Source of the DNA: Rosellinia necatrix
Lineage: Eukaryota > Ascomycota > Sordariomycetes > Xylariales > Xylariaceae
Assembly: GCA_021209875.1 (NCBI GenBank)
Contig: JAGYVD010000001.1
Coordinates: forward strand, 3,968,001 to 4,032,000
Direction: 5' to 3'
Length of the DNA stretch: 64,000 nt
Below, piece by piece: positions 21,843 to 33,122 of this stretch; position 1 is the first letter of the stretch, and each line of letters starts with the position of its first letter. A program made the position numbers and the translations under genes. A model generated the notes under the pieces. It was not told where the DNA came from. It made no database searches and worked only from the letters and a program-made list of their open reading frames with translations.

Positions 21843-23169
21843 ACTACAGTAGACACGGTCCCCCAGCAAGTACCGAGCGTCGTGGCCCTGCTGAATGAGG
21901 GGTGGAATAGGGGTGAAATGCCGGAGTGAGGCACGCGTGACAGGTACGCGCAACAGCCGAAGTGAAGGATCTTATCCCCGGCCAGATAAGAAACTCCGCG
22001 CCGGTTCCCCGACGCCGTTTTGTCAGAGACCCCGGAGACCGTTTCGCTTCTCCAGCTGATCATCCCACACCGCCAGACGTATATTTGATGCGATGTAACG
22101 GGTAAGCCTATAAAGCAACGTCGGCGCATGAGCAGGCGCACCACAGCTGCATTCTATGTAGATCCTGCGAAGCTGAACCGCATCTCGACGGCCCCTTCGC
22201 ATAGTGTAGTGTAGTCGCCGACGACTTATCCTGTCTGTCTTGTCACTTGCGTGATCCAAGTTCGCATCGAACTGCCCGCGTCCGAAGCAAATAATACCCA
22301 AAGCACACTCGTAGCCAGGTGTGGCTCGCACACGAAGCAGTACGACTCTGCTGATCAGCCAGCCCTTCCCGCCCCGGTGATGAGAGAAAGGGGAGAAATG
22401 CTAACATACAAGTAAGATGCGACAGAGCCTCAACGACAGGGGGCGGTTTCTCGACCTGGAGATCTATAGCTGTCTCTATACCCTGATCCGGCCTGCAACA
22501 AATCAAAAGAGAAGGTGCCAATGACGCCGTCAGACACGCCCCGGGCCCCCTGACGGTGGTAGGACATAGCGGCGGCAGGGTTCTGTGATGCTGCATTTCA
22601 TCGCCGACGCCGGTCTTCTACTTGTACTAAGCAGCGTACAGTAGTTAGTTCTACGATACACGCATACCATTTCCCATTTCCCATTCCCCATTTCCCAGAC
22701 CAGGCACACTGCAACTGGTTGTTGAGGCAAACATCTCCACTGTCATTCACATGCATCCAGGTCATATGTGGCCGTATGTGGATAGATAGGTGAATCAAGG
22801 TCAGCCCACGTCCACGGAGATGCCCGCTGGGAAACGGTCAGCTGCCCAGTGTATCATGAACCACGGGTCTATCAATAAAACTTTAATAACCCGGATGTGA
22901 CGTTGGGAGGGTCGTGCGTCCTACCCTTCGCCCACCTCAAACGGCCATCCGAGCTCTTCCGCTGGTTAAGGATCCGGGGTTTCTGTATATGCACTATGAC
23001 GGGAGTTTGACGCTGACATATTGAGCTTGGAGAACTGCCATCACTTGGTCGTAGTGTCGAGGCCCCATCAACGGTTTCGTATCTTTACCCTGAGAGTTCC
23101 AAGGTTCTCTCTTCCGACTGTCCTCTACTGCGTACCAAGGGGAGAACGTTCCTACCTACTTTTCACACA

Positions 23170-24637
23170 ATGACTTCCCCAACGACAGACGCCGAAGTTC
23201 TCATTGTCGGCGCCGGCCCCGTAGGTCTATTTATAGCCTTACGTCTAGGCCAAGCTGGCATATCGGTGGCCGTGCTGGAGAGAGACGGTGATCTGTCGCA
23301 GCTCCCAAGAGCATGTATGTTTTATCCTCAAGTCCAGTTTGCTCTGGACCAGGCTGAGGTATACAACGACCTTATCGAAGAGGGGGGTGGGTTCAGGACC
23401 ACGGGCCTCGACATCCGTCTTCCCCCGGCATCTAACAGCAACGGGGGCAAGAAGCCCGGACAGCTGGTTGCCAATTTCCCGAGGGAAGATGCTGCCGAAT
23501 TCAACCCCAAAGGCCCTCCACGGGCACCCATGGATGGTACCCCGGCTATCAGCATGCTTAATATTCCGCAGTCGCAGATGTGTCGGGTTTTAATGAACAA
23601 GGCTGTTGGCACCGGCCACGTCCGAGTCTTGTTTAACAAGGAGCTTATCTCGATCGAGAGCAACGGGAGCGGCGAGGGCAACCCAAACGTGTCGATCAGA
23701 GTACAAGACCTCGTTTCCAACACTGAATCTCAATACACGGCTTCATTCTTGATTGGTGCAGACGGCGGTAGGTCGAAGACCAGATCACTCCTAGGAATTC
23801 CCTTTCCCGGCCACACCTGGCCGGAGAAACTTGTAGCGACAGACGTATGGCTACCCAATGAGGATGGTGGCCCGGCCACGACGACGCTTCTCATGGATTC
23901 CGTGCATTACACCGTCCTTTCGCCTCTCACCCCCCCAATCCTGGGCGAGGTGTCCAAATGGCGAGTCACCTTCGCCCTCAACCCGGAAGAGTTGAAAACC
24001 AAGGACGACGAGGACTTCTTAACAGAAGGGTACATTGCTCAACATTATGAGCGAGTTTGGGTCGGCCCCCGTCCGCTGTCGTATAAGATTGATAGAAAAG
24101 CAATTTATACCGTCCACCAGCGCCTCGCCGCAACCTTGAAGAAGGGAAGATGCCTCCTTGCCGGAGACGCCGCCCATGTCAACAATGTGAGTCTGAAAGC
24201 AAACGAGCTCATACCCTACGAAGACAGGATCTAATCTCCCTATCCCGAGCTTAGGTCATCGGCGGCCTGGGCCTGAGCAACTGCCTACTTGATTCTGTGG
24301 CCCTCAGCGATGCGCTGGTCATGATATTGCGAGAGGGCAAGCCTGCAGATCCTGTACTGACCATGTACTCGGATGAGAGGCGCCAAGTCTTCCAATTCTT
24401 CGTCGATCCGGTCTCAAGCTGGGTACGTACAGTTGATGCACCCGTCTACTACAGCACTAATATGTTTTTGATTCGTTTTTACAGAGTAAGCTGAGGATCC
24501 AATCCGGAGAGGCTGATGACTGGTTCTTTCGTTCCCTGAACGACACCTCCAGCCCTTCGTTCGCGAGATACATTGATACGCTAGAGAACTTTTGGCCAAC
24601 GCACATTAGAGACACGGCTAAGCTCTTAGCTACGTAG
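23170..24637 (+). CDS. FAD-dependent aromatic-type monooxygenase (PHBH fold)
   Basis: Three exons, 23170-24186, 24255-24422 and 24485-24637 (GTGAGT and GTACGT donors, all phase 0), give 445 residues. The Rossmann dinucleotide site VLIVGAGPVGLFIALRLG lies at residues 10-27, the DG motif IGADGGRSKTR near 194-204, and the GD motif CLLAGDAAHVN near 328-338, split from VIGGLGLSNCLLDSVALSDA by intron 1. This order defines class A flavoprotein monooxygenases (FAD_binding_3), which use NAD(P)H and O2 to hydroxylate or oxidatively cleave aromatic and related substrates. The C-terminal thioredoxin-like domain seen in phenol hydroxylases is absent. A conserved Pro-Arg segment (SQLPRACMFYPQ) typical of substrate-binding loops follows the first helix. 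It lies 1.3 kb ahead of the ammonia-lyase gene on the same strand, consistent with ring oxidation in one pathway. Confidence 0.93.
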
Positions 24638-25939
24638 CTTAGTAATTTACTATTTGTTGCATCTCACCAATTGAACGCGAGATCTTCTTTATCCTGTCGA
24701 ACCTGTGCTTTGCTAGGTAGCACCCTATCGATTCTAGCTTGCCCGTAGACCACGTAGACATAGTAATTAGCCCTAAGCGGCATGATCGACTACCTATGCG
24801 GGTCATGCATGCCAACAGCAACAAGGTGTTGTCTTTTGACCTCAACATTGTTAATATCCACTAAGAGGGATCTGTCTATGTATACGGTTCCGTGGTTCCT
24901 ATAACTCAACAAACTGCAATACTACATTGTTTTTTAAGACAATGGCGGAACAATGTTCAACCGGCATAGCAGGACCTGATGCAGATGACCTTGCGAAACC
25001 CTCCCTTCCTTTTCCTCCTCCTCCTCCTCCTTCCTCCCCCATGCGTCGGCATCGCAGCACAGATGCAAGCAGGCGGCTGTGAAAGAGAGTGCGTGCAGTT
25101 GATGAGTGACGAAGTGACTATTCCTGTTTACCTTAGGCCCCTAGAAGCTACCGAGATCAGCTCCTCAGATAAACCTCTCCCGCTCGATGCTATCCCCTAT
25201 GTGGCCGGACGTCCGCCCGCACGGGCTTAGCTGACGGCGTCATGCGCAACGAATGGTTCCAGACCTGTCGCGTTACGGGAACATTTTGGATAGGGTCACC
25301 GCATGATCCCTCCCACCAGAGGAGAATCCGGCCACTTTTTTTTTTTTTTTCCTTCGGCTTGACCTGTCGAGACCTTGTGCCCAAAACGGTAATCCCCCAT
25401 CTAGTGGCACACCGCAAAGGCGGATTCCAAATGCGCACCCGCCATGGCCCAAATCTAAGACCCAGAACCATGACCCAGAGCCACGTCCTAGAGCCAGGGA
25501 AAAAAAAAAGAAAAAAAAAAAGTGACAACCAAACTAAACGAATTGTACTCGTGCATGCCATCGCTTCCTCCTCTTTCCTCCCCTTTCCTTTCCTCACGTG
25601 CAGATACCTCTCCTACAACTGTGAGGGGCTAGTCTGTATTACGTCTCGGTCAGCATGAAGTAGTACGATCGATTCCACTGTCCCGAGGCGTTCGTGGCTT
25701 TCCAATCAGTCGTCTTGCGGGTGCTGTGCCGTTAGCATGGCTTCCATGCCGCTGACCGATAAGGCGTTGGGTCTATTCGTCTAGTAGGACAGTGAAAAAG
25801 TATTAATAAGGCAGTCGACAAATGTGACAGCTCCTCAACTGGCGGTACAAGGTTATTTTTTTTGCGCATTCAAGAAACTTTGACACGTCGTCTCATGAAG
25901 CCTTTTCTTTACCACGAACAATCAAGCCGAGCAAGTACC
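24638..25939. other. Intergenic region upstream of the ammonia-lyase gene
   Basis: It contains TCC/CTC-rich stretches (25007-25040), a T run (25337-25350) and A runs (25500-25522). Open frames through it are short and compositionally biased. No gene is supported. It presumably includes the promoter of the ammonia-lyase gene. Confidence 0.5.
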
Positions 25940-27932
25940 ATGGCGAATTTTACGGATCTTCTACTACAACACTGGAATGGCCTCGCCGTCTCGCAGGCCA
26001 CCGTCGACGGCCACTCGCTGACGGTCGCGGACGTCGTGATGGTCGCGCGGCATCTCCTCCCCTCTAGCCTAGCGCCCGAGGTCGCGGAGACGATCGCGCG
26101 GAGCAACGCGGTCGTCGGCGACAAGCTGGCCAAGGGAGACGTCATCTACGGGACGAACACCGGGTTCGGTGGGAGTGCCGACACGCGGACAGCCGCCCAT
26201 CGAGGATTGCAACAAAGCCTCTTTTCCCATCTGATGTTCGGGATATTAGCTGGCGATACACCCTTGCCATCTACCAAAAAGCCCAATGGATCTGTCAACG
26301 GATCTGCCAACGGGTCTGTCGGGGATCACTCATCCGCCCATAGCAATGGCGCCGTCAAAGCGAACGGGTCTACGTCATCTACTTACCACCCACCGGATAT
26401 CCTGCTCCCAATCAACGAGCCGGCGGGCGCCACGACCATGCCGGAGTCCTGGGCCCGGGCGGCCATGGTGGTCCGGCTGAACTCGCTGAGCCGGGGGGCC
26501 TCGGGGATACGGATGTGCGTGGCGGAGTGCCTGGTCGACTTCCTGAACAAGGACATCGTGCCGCGGATTCCCGTGCGCGGCAGCATCTCGGCGTCGGGCG
26601 ACCTGAGCCCGCTCAGCTACATCGGGGCGGCGATGCAGGGGAAGCAGTCGGTGACCGTGTTCACAGGGCCCCGCGCGAAGGGGGCGGCGGGGGGGAAGAA
26701 GAGGCGGGCGGTCGTCCGGGCCGACGCCGCGCTCGCCGCCGCTGGCATCGCGCCCGTTGAGATCCAGGCCAAGGAGGGGCTGGCGATCGTCAACGGCACC
26801 GCCGTCTCGGCCGGCATCGCCTCCCTCGTGTTGCACGAGTGCCTCGGTCTGGCCGGGTTGTCGCAGGTGCTGACGGCCATGAGCGTCGAGGCCCTCCTCG
26901 GCACCGAGGAGAGCTTCGACCCCTTCATCGCCCAGATCCGCCCGCACCCGGGCCAGGTAGACTCCGCCGAGAATATATATGCGTTCTTGCGCGATTCCCG
27001 GCTGACGACGTCGAACGACAATCCGCTCAAATCAAACGCCGGCGAGCTATTCCAGGACAGGTAAACCCAACCCCCCGTCCCCCACCTCCCTCCCTCCCCC
27101 CCCCTTGATAATATGTGGCAGTTGATATAGCTATGACTTTTGCTGACGTAATATACTTCAGATACTCCATCCGTACCGCGAGCCAGTGGATCGGCCCCGT
27201 TCTCGAGGACTTCACATTAGCCTACCAGCAGATCACAACAGAGATTAACTCAGCGACCGACAACCCGCTCGTCGACGCGGCCAACGGCGGCCGGGTCCTC
27301 AGCGGGGGGAACTTCCCAAGCGAAAGCAGTGACGTCGGCGGTCGAGAAGCTGCGGCAGGGCCTGCAGTCCTTGGGGCGGATGCTGTTCACGCAGTGCACG
27401 GAGCTGATCAACCCGGCGACGAGCCGGGGCCTGCCGCCGAACCTGGCGTCGGACGACCCGTCCGCGAGCTACCTGTTCAAGGGGATCGACGTGATGACGG
27501 CGGCGCTGACGAGCGAGCTCGGCTTCCTCGCCAACCCGGTCGGCAGCCACGTGCAGACGGCCGAGATGGGCAACCAGGCGCTCAACTCGCTCGCCCTCAT
27601 CTCCACGCGCTACACGCTCGAGGCTGTCGAGGTCTTCGCCCAGCTCGCCGCCGCCCACGTCGTCATCGCCTGCCAGGCGCTCGACCTGCGCGCGCTCGAG
27701 TGGGAGTTCCGCCGCGCGCTGGCGCCCCGGTTCGCCGGGCTGGTCCGCGCGTGCGTCGCGTCCGGCGAAGGCAACGATGACGACGACGACGCGCAAGCAG
27801 CAGAGACAGCAGTCATAGTAGAAGATCTCTGGGCGCGCTTCCAGCGCACGTGGGAAGCGCATTCGAACATGGACCTCGACGAGCGCGTCAGCGCGGCCGT
27901 CGCGTCGCTCGAGGGCGCCTTGATCAAGGGGT

Positions 27933-27964
<32 letters not shown>

Positions 27965-28429
27965 TCCCGCGCCACCAACGGGGGAGGAGGAGGCGGGCTA
28001 TCCGAGACGCTGGTGGCCGTGGCCGGGACGCAGGCGGAGATGCGGCGCGCGGCGTGCGAGGCGTATAGGGAGGCGCGGGCGCGGTTCGGCGACGGCAAAG
28101 GCTTGCCCGCGAGCGCGTACCTCGGCGCCGCGAGCGCGCGGCTGTACCGGTTCGTGCGGCGCGACCTCGGGGTCCCGCTGATCGGGGAGGCGCTGCTGCG
28201 CGGCGCGGACAACGTGCCCGAGGCCGGGCTGTACGCCGTCGCCACCACCCTGGAGGAAGAGGGGGACGAGGGAGTGGAAGGAGAGGGCTTGGCGCCTAGT
28301 CTGGGGACCTACCTGACCGTCGTGTACGAGGCCATCCGCTCCGGAAGGCTGTATGCCGTCGTCGTAGCCTGCCTCGAGGACGCGCAGAAAGCTGGGGGGC
28401 CTGGGAGTCGGACGAATGGGCACGCTTGA
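25940..28429 (+). CDS. Phenylalanine/tyrosine ammonia-lyase (MIO family; one frameshift)
   Basis: Exon 1 is 25940-27060 and exon 2 is 27162-28429. One surplus C at 27315-27317 shifts the frame; without it the protein is 795 residues and carries the family block GGNFQAKAVTSAVEKLRQGL. Upstream in-frame starts exist (from 25862). The catalytic Tyr is in VIYGTNTGFGG (Tyr70), the Ala-Ser-Gly triad that cyclises to the MIO electrophile is in GSISASGDLSPLSYIG (218-220), and AIVNGTAVSAG, SNDNPL and QSLGRMLFTQCTEL are all present. The length and C-terminal extension are those of eukaryotic PAL rather than histidine ammonia-lyase. The reaction is non-oxidative loss of ammonia from Phe or Tyr to give cinnamate or p-coumarate. 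The selectivity pair reads His97-Leu98 (SLFSHLMFG), the state linked with tyrosine use in characterised TALs. A low-complexity Asn/Gly/Ser insert spans about 112-148, and a poly-Ala/Gly stretch lies in the C-terminal shielding region. The gene is very GC-rich. Confidence 0.92.
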
Positions 28430-30610
28430 GATGGGTGGATCAATATTACCTACAGACAGCCTACAGACATGCAAGACAGTAGTAGACGGTGGTAGTCGGT
28501 AAACTACAGCCTGTTTTGTTTTTCGTGATCCACACTAAGCTGAGGGTCTGATTTAGAATAAAGTCTTGACCATTCTGGATGATAATATGCAGTATGTATA
28601 TATGCGTGTATATATATGCATATATGTATGTATATATATAGTTATGTATGTATGTATATATATGCGTATATATATATATATATGTATGTATGTATGTATA
28701 TATGTATATATGTATATATGTATATATGTATATATGTATATATGTATATATGTATACATGTATATATGTATACATGTAGTTAACTAATTAAATTATATGG
28801 ATGCACTTCCACTCCCAACCCATCCCAAGAACCAAGTTATCCACACACCCTCTCTCTCTCACTACGACATGTCGTAAAAGTCCATGCATATCGCTTACTA
28901 GGGAGTGAGGCTCTGCTAGACACCCAGCGCCAGTGTCTAGGTTAGGTGATTCTGTCTACAGGGGTGGCGCATGGCATTCGAACAATCGCTGCAAGTGCGG
29001 ATCGTCGAAAGCTACACTACTGTTGTATTCACGAGCGCGGGGATCGAGATTCTGGCCTCGCCAAGACACCGGGGTGAGGCCGCTTACCTCCCGATGCCAG
29101 GCCAGTCGAGCCGACAGGCGCAAAGGGTGGCTTGATCTGAATCCAACGTAATCCGACTCGTAAGCCCCGTGCCCTCATGCCCTTGTGCCCTGGTGTTCTT
29201 GTGCCCTAGTGCCCACCCCCTTCCCCTCTCCCCCGTGCCACGTTGAAGCGTATGTGTAGGTGTGTGCGGAAGTGTGTGCAGTGTGCAGTGTGCAGTGTAT
29301 TCGTGTATTAGTGTATATGTATAGCTATCTATACTTGTAGTGCATATGTATGTAAGAACATGTACGTAAGAACGTAAAAGCCTACACATCTGGAGGTCCC
29401 CGCGGTTGCATTGCAGTTGATAGAGTCCTACAGGTGAATAGGCTTGAAGCTATTCCTGAAGCTGTCTCAATCCCGCTCTTTTCTGACATTTCGACAACGT
29501 TCACACGTCGCTACAACCACGGCCCTGCATGGCTACGCTTCAGTAGACTTGTTATCTTGAGCCAATTAGGTCGAGAGATGCATTCCGGACTTCGCCTTGA
29601 GAGTGGTATCGAAGGAATTACGCACTCTTCGACTAGCCTTCGGAAGTCCTCCCTTGGTCTTGACGTGTACCTATTCCGTCGTCTTGGATGCCAGCCCGGC
29701 GCCGGGACCGGAGTCGGCACCAAACCCCAGATATACGCAAAACCGCTGCTGACCAAGGCGGGGAAAGGGTAACCCCAAGGCAAGGCATGCCGCATGCCCC
29801 AGGCACAGCTCGCCAGGGGTTTCCCTACATGACTTGAGCTCTTATATTTGACAGATTGATGGAATGTGGGGGTTGTATCCGTACTGATAATGGTCATCCC
29901 GAAGGTGTGCTTTATAACTACCTAATTTGTAACATCGAATGATGGATGCATTTTTTATTCACCTTGAAAGTCAGCACGCCGGGGGAAAGCGCGTCGTTAT
30001 CTCTGTCTTTACGGTAACATGGGGAATACTAGGTAAGATCCGCATTCCCATGCGTCCCCCAATCAACCAAGACCATCTTAGTAGGCTGACTGAGACAAGC
30101 GGGCGTGATCTTGCTCTCGATACTGGCGAAATCCCACATGAAAAGTGCTACCGGACGGACAGGGGCCACCCCCCGGAAAGCTGCTAAAGAGTATCGACAA
30201 GCAAAATACAATCATATCATGCCATATATGTTTCCTTTGAGAAACGTACATGCATGTATGCCTGGGGGAAAGGTGAAAACCAGCAGGGGGTTGATGGAAC
30301 CCCCTAGAAAACAGGAGCGTAAGGGAAGGCACTCCGTAGTTACATCAAGGTTGTCGAAGACACAAAGACCCTAGACGCACGATCTGGGTTGGAAAGCGCC
30401 CGTAAACACATTTTAGTGTTAGTAAGCGGACGCATATTACTGATCAATCAACTTCATATCACTGAAACTCCCAACTATTAGAGAATCCCGAGCACGTTGG
30501 AGAATTTTTAAAATCTGTTCATAAAAACTACCCTTAATATAAAACTATTTCTGGGTAATGACCAATTATAACCGATAAACACTTAGCAATTCCTTATCAA
30601 AGTTCTCATC
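28430..30610. other. Intergenic region between ammonia-lyase and O-methyltransferase genes
   Basis: It begins with a 200-bp TATATG-type repeat, then a degenerate GTGCCCT minisatellite (29160-29220) and GTGTGCA repeats (29260-29310). No supported gene. Tyr/Ile-rich frames over 28460-28790 are pure repeat translations. Confidence 0.55.
28585..28779. repeat. TATATG/TATG simple repeat array
   Basis: About 195 bp composed almost entirely of TA, TG and TATG steps (TATATATG, GTATATAT and similar). It lies 150 bp beyond the ammonia-lyase stop codon and is the longest simple repeat in the window. Confidence 0.9.
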
Positions 30611-32204
30611 ATGTCTAAACCACTGAACGGCGCTGCCAGTGACACCTCTCTTCTTGCCCTGGCCGAGAATGTGCTGAAGAAAACTGAAGAGATTGTTGCG
30701 TATCTACGGGCCAACAATTTACCGGAGCCGACATTTTCCGCCGATTCACCTCTGACCCCTGAGACGGCGGAATATACGGCTCTTTATGGTGGCTTGACGA
30801 ACTCCCTCGAAGACCTCCAGCGCCTGGCACAAGGCCCAAGGAAGCTCCTACAATCGGTCTCCCTCTTGGGCTTCGAGTTGGCCGCCTTCCAGATCGCGCT
30901 CGAGTTCGACTTCTTCACCATCGTAGTGCCCGGACAGGAGATATCGGTCCATGAGCTAGCCGAGAAGGCCGGTCTGGACCTCGACCGCACGAGGCGTACC
31001 GTAGGTATGCTAATGACCCACAGGTTCTTCCAGATGACCAGGCCCGACTGGATCTCTCACACCTCCCATTCTATCATCCTGTATCAGGATGTGGAAATCC
31101 GCTCCGCGGTTCACTTCTGGTGAGTCAAGCATGACAAATTTTATAAAAATAAAAATAAAAAATAAAAAATTAAAAACAATAGTCTCTTCCGGGAAAGGAA
31201 AGAGTTAGCGTTGATATGTTTTTTTTTTTCTTACTCTTGTGTCTGTACCCAGCCTCGACGAGATGCTCAAAGCGGCGGCGGATTCCAACGTGAGTCTGAA
31301 ATCGGCACCGCACGAATCCGATAGCGAGCATTGCCCGTTCAAAACCCGACATGGCGTATCCATTTTCAAGTATTACACCCACCACCCTGAATTAGCCGGC
31401 CGTTTTGCCCGAGCGATGGCCGGCATCACAAAGAGTGCGTCTTGTTGCATTTTCTAGCCGCATCCCATCCCTTCCTTGACTTTTCAAAGTTAGAGATGTT
31501 AATTCGAGAGCTTGCGAAGTGGGCCGCGATACCAATCAGTTGAAGGACTGCTTCCCCTGGGACCGCCTCGACGGCACGGTCGTGGATGTAGGAGGTGGGA
31601 GCGGGCACGTCTCGATGATGTTAGCCGAAGTAAGTTGAACCCTCCCGCTCCCCCGCCCCGCGGGCTGGCCCATGCGCACAGTAATCATAAAAGCGACCGC
31701 TGCTGACGGTGGTGTGCCGAAACGAAGCTCTTCCCTCGACTGAGCTTCGTCGTCCAAGACGAGTCGGCCCCGATGCTCGCCGAGGGTGAGACGCTGTTGA
31801 ACGACGGCATCCGAGACCGCATCTCGTTTGCCCGTCACAACTTCTTCACCCCGCAGCCGTATCGGGGTGCGGCCGCCTTCCTCATGCGCCAGATCTGTCA
31901 CGACTGGTGCGACCGCGACGTCGTGACCATTCTCAAGGGCATCGTGCCGGGACTGGAAGGGTCTGATCCAAACACGCCTCTACTGATCAACGACAACGTC
32001 ATGCCGCAGCCGGGGGATTGGCCGCGCCATGCTGAGCGCGCCGCGCGAGACCTGGATATGATCATGATGATGTCTTTTGGTTCTAAGGAGCGCACTAAGG
32101 AGGAGTTCGAGGCCCTCTTAAAGGAAGCGGATTCTCGATATGAGATTCGTAATGTTCACGCTGCCGGATCTATGAGCTTGCTGGAAGTATACTTGAAACG
32201 ATGA
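30611..32204 (+). CDS. COMT-like O-methyltransferase
   Basis: Four exons, 30611-31119, 31253-31434, 31520-31629 and 31728-32204, give 425 residues. The third acceptor (GAAG at 31516-31519) was chosen because it keeps the family spacing (MAGITKMGRDTNQLKDCFPW); acceptors a little upstream also stay in frame. An N-terminal winged-helix dimerisation part (GFELAAFQIALEFDFFTIV, then ELAEKAGLDLDRTRRTVGML) precedes the SAM-binding motif VVDVGGGSGHVSM at about 248-260. The catalytic base His of the family lies in RQICHDWCDRD near residue 325. LLINDNVMP and LDMIMMMSFGSKERTKEEF complete the usual C-terminal motifs. These enzymes methylate phenolic hydroxyls using S-adenosylmethionine. Its position between the ammonia-lyase and the A-T-R enzyme, all on the plus strand, suggests methylation of a phenolic intermediate of the same pathway (inference). 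Complete and intact. Confidence 0.93.
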
Positions 32205-33122
32205 TTACCACAGAATAGGTAGAGACGAGTGCGCATGTCTTTTTATATGACAATAAAATAACTACAAGCATCATTCATTAACGTTCCTCTTTGGTCTATT
32301 TATGTTCGTACATATCTGTGAATGAATATGTAGATTTGTATCCGAAAATTGGCATCATAATTATGAACTACTACTATTTAGAAGGGCTTTGCCTCGGGAC
32401 GACATACCCAATTCACAAACCACGGGATATCCCATTTGGAATGCAAGCATAAGGATGAGGGGGGCCACTGCTACTCATTCGCAGCCGGGGGCCTCCTCCA
32501 GCACCAAAAATGGCTGGTCAGGCGATAATAAGGGGCTGTGATTCCAGTAGGATGAGACCATGCCGATTTCCAGTTTTTCGTTTTCGCATTAAACATCTAA
32601 TCGCTGGAAGGGTCTGTGGGTAACTCGTTTTCCAATGAATTTCACCGCTCTTTACGATGAATCCCGGGCGAGGTAGCTCTCGGCAAATGTAAGCTTGGTC
32701 CTTGAGGTCGCCTTCTGCGAAAGCAAGGGTGAATGGTAGGGTAGGTAGGGTCGGATGCCGAAAAAATCATGCAGCAAGCGGGCAGGCGGTTTGCGTCCAA
32801 CGGGGAAGAGAGAGAGAGGCGTTGGCGTTGGGACACATGGATTACTGTATTGGGAAACCTAATAAGACCCCTTGCGCCCATTTCCATCCCCCTTACGTAG
32901 GTATAAGGAGAAGGAAGGACATAGAATTGCTAAAGAAACGCCACATATCAAAAAAAGACTAACGTAAATAAAAAAAAAAACAATCAAATAAAAGGACGCG
33001 AGCTCGGTAGGTCGCTCTTCATCAGACACATCTCCGTGATTATCCCTCTCGGATGCTTTAATACGTCTAGTTAGCCCATCAGCGAGTTTAAAAAAAAAAA
33101 AAAAAGAAAAAGAAAAAAATTA
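32205..33122. other. Upstream region of the A-T-R enzyme gene
   Basis: About 0.9 kb without a supported gene. It contains A runs at 32972-32981 and 33091-33105 just ahead of the start codon. Confidence 0.5.

Larger units (their letters stand above)
20846..23169. other. Shared upstream region of methyltransferase and FAD monooxygenase genes
   Basis: A 2.3 kb divergent spacer with a 13-bp minisatellite (20881-20945), a CTAC/CTAT microsatellite (21622-21710) and a 12-bp repeat (21800-21842). No gene is supported. Short frames here are mostly repeat-derived. Confidence 0.5.

Noticed and set aside
26375..26947. 190-codon minus-strand frame inside the ammonia-lyase
   Set aside because: Antisense shadow in GC-rich coding DNA; plus strand carries the MIO motif and other conserved blocks.
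27299..27862. 187-codon minus-strand frame inside ammonia-lyase exon 2
   Set aside because: Arg/Glu/Leu-rich antisense shadow without motifs.
25940..28429. Histidine ammonia-lyase assignment
   Set aside because: Length near 800 residues, eukaryote-type C-terminal extension and NFQAKAVTSAVEK block fit PAL/TAL.
28461..28775. Tyr/Ile/Thr-rich frames on both strands
   Set aside because: Translation of the TATATG microsatellite.
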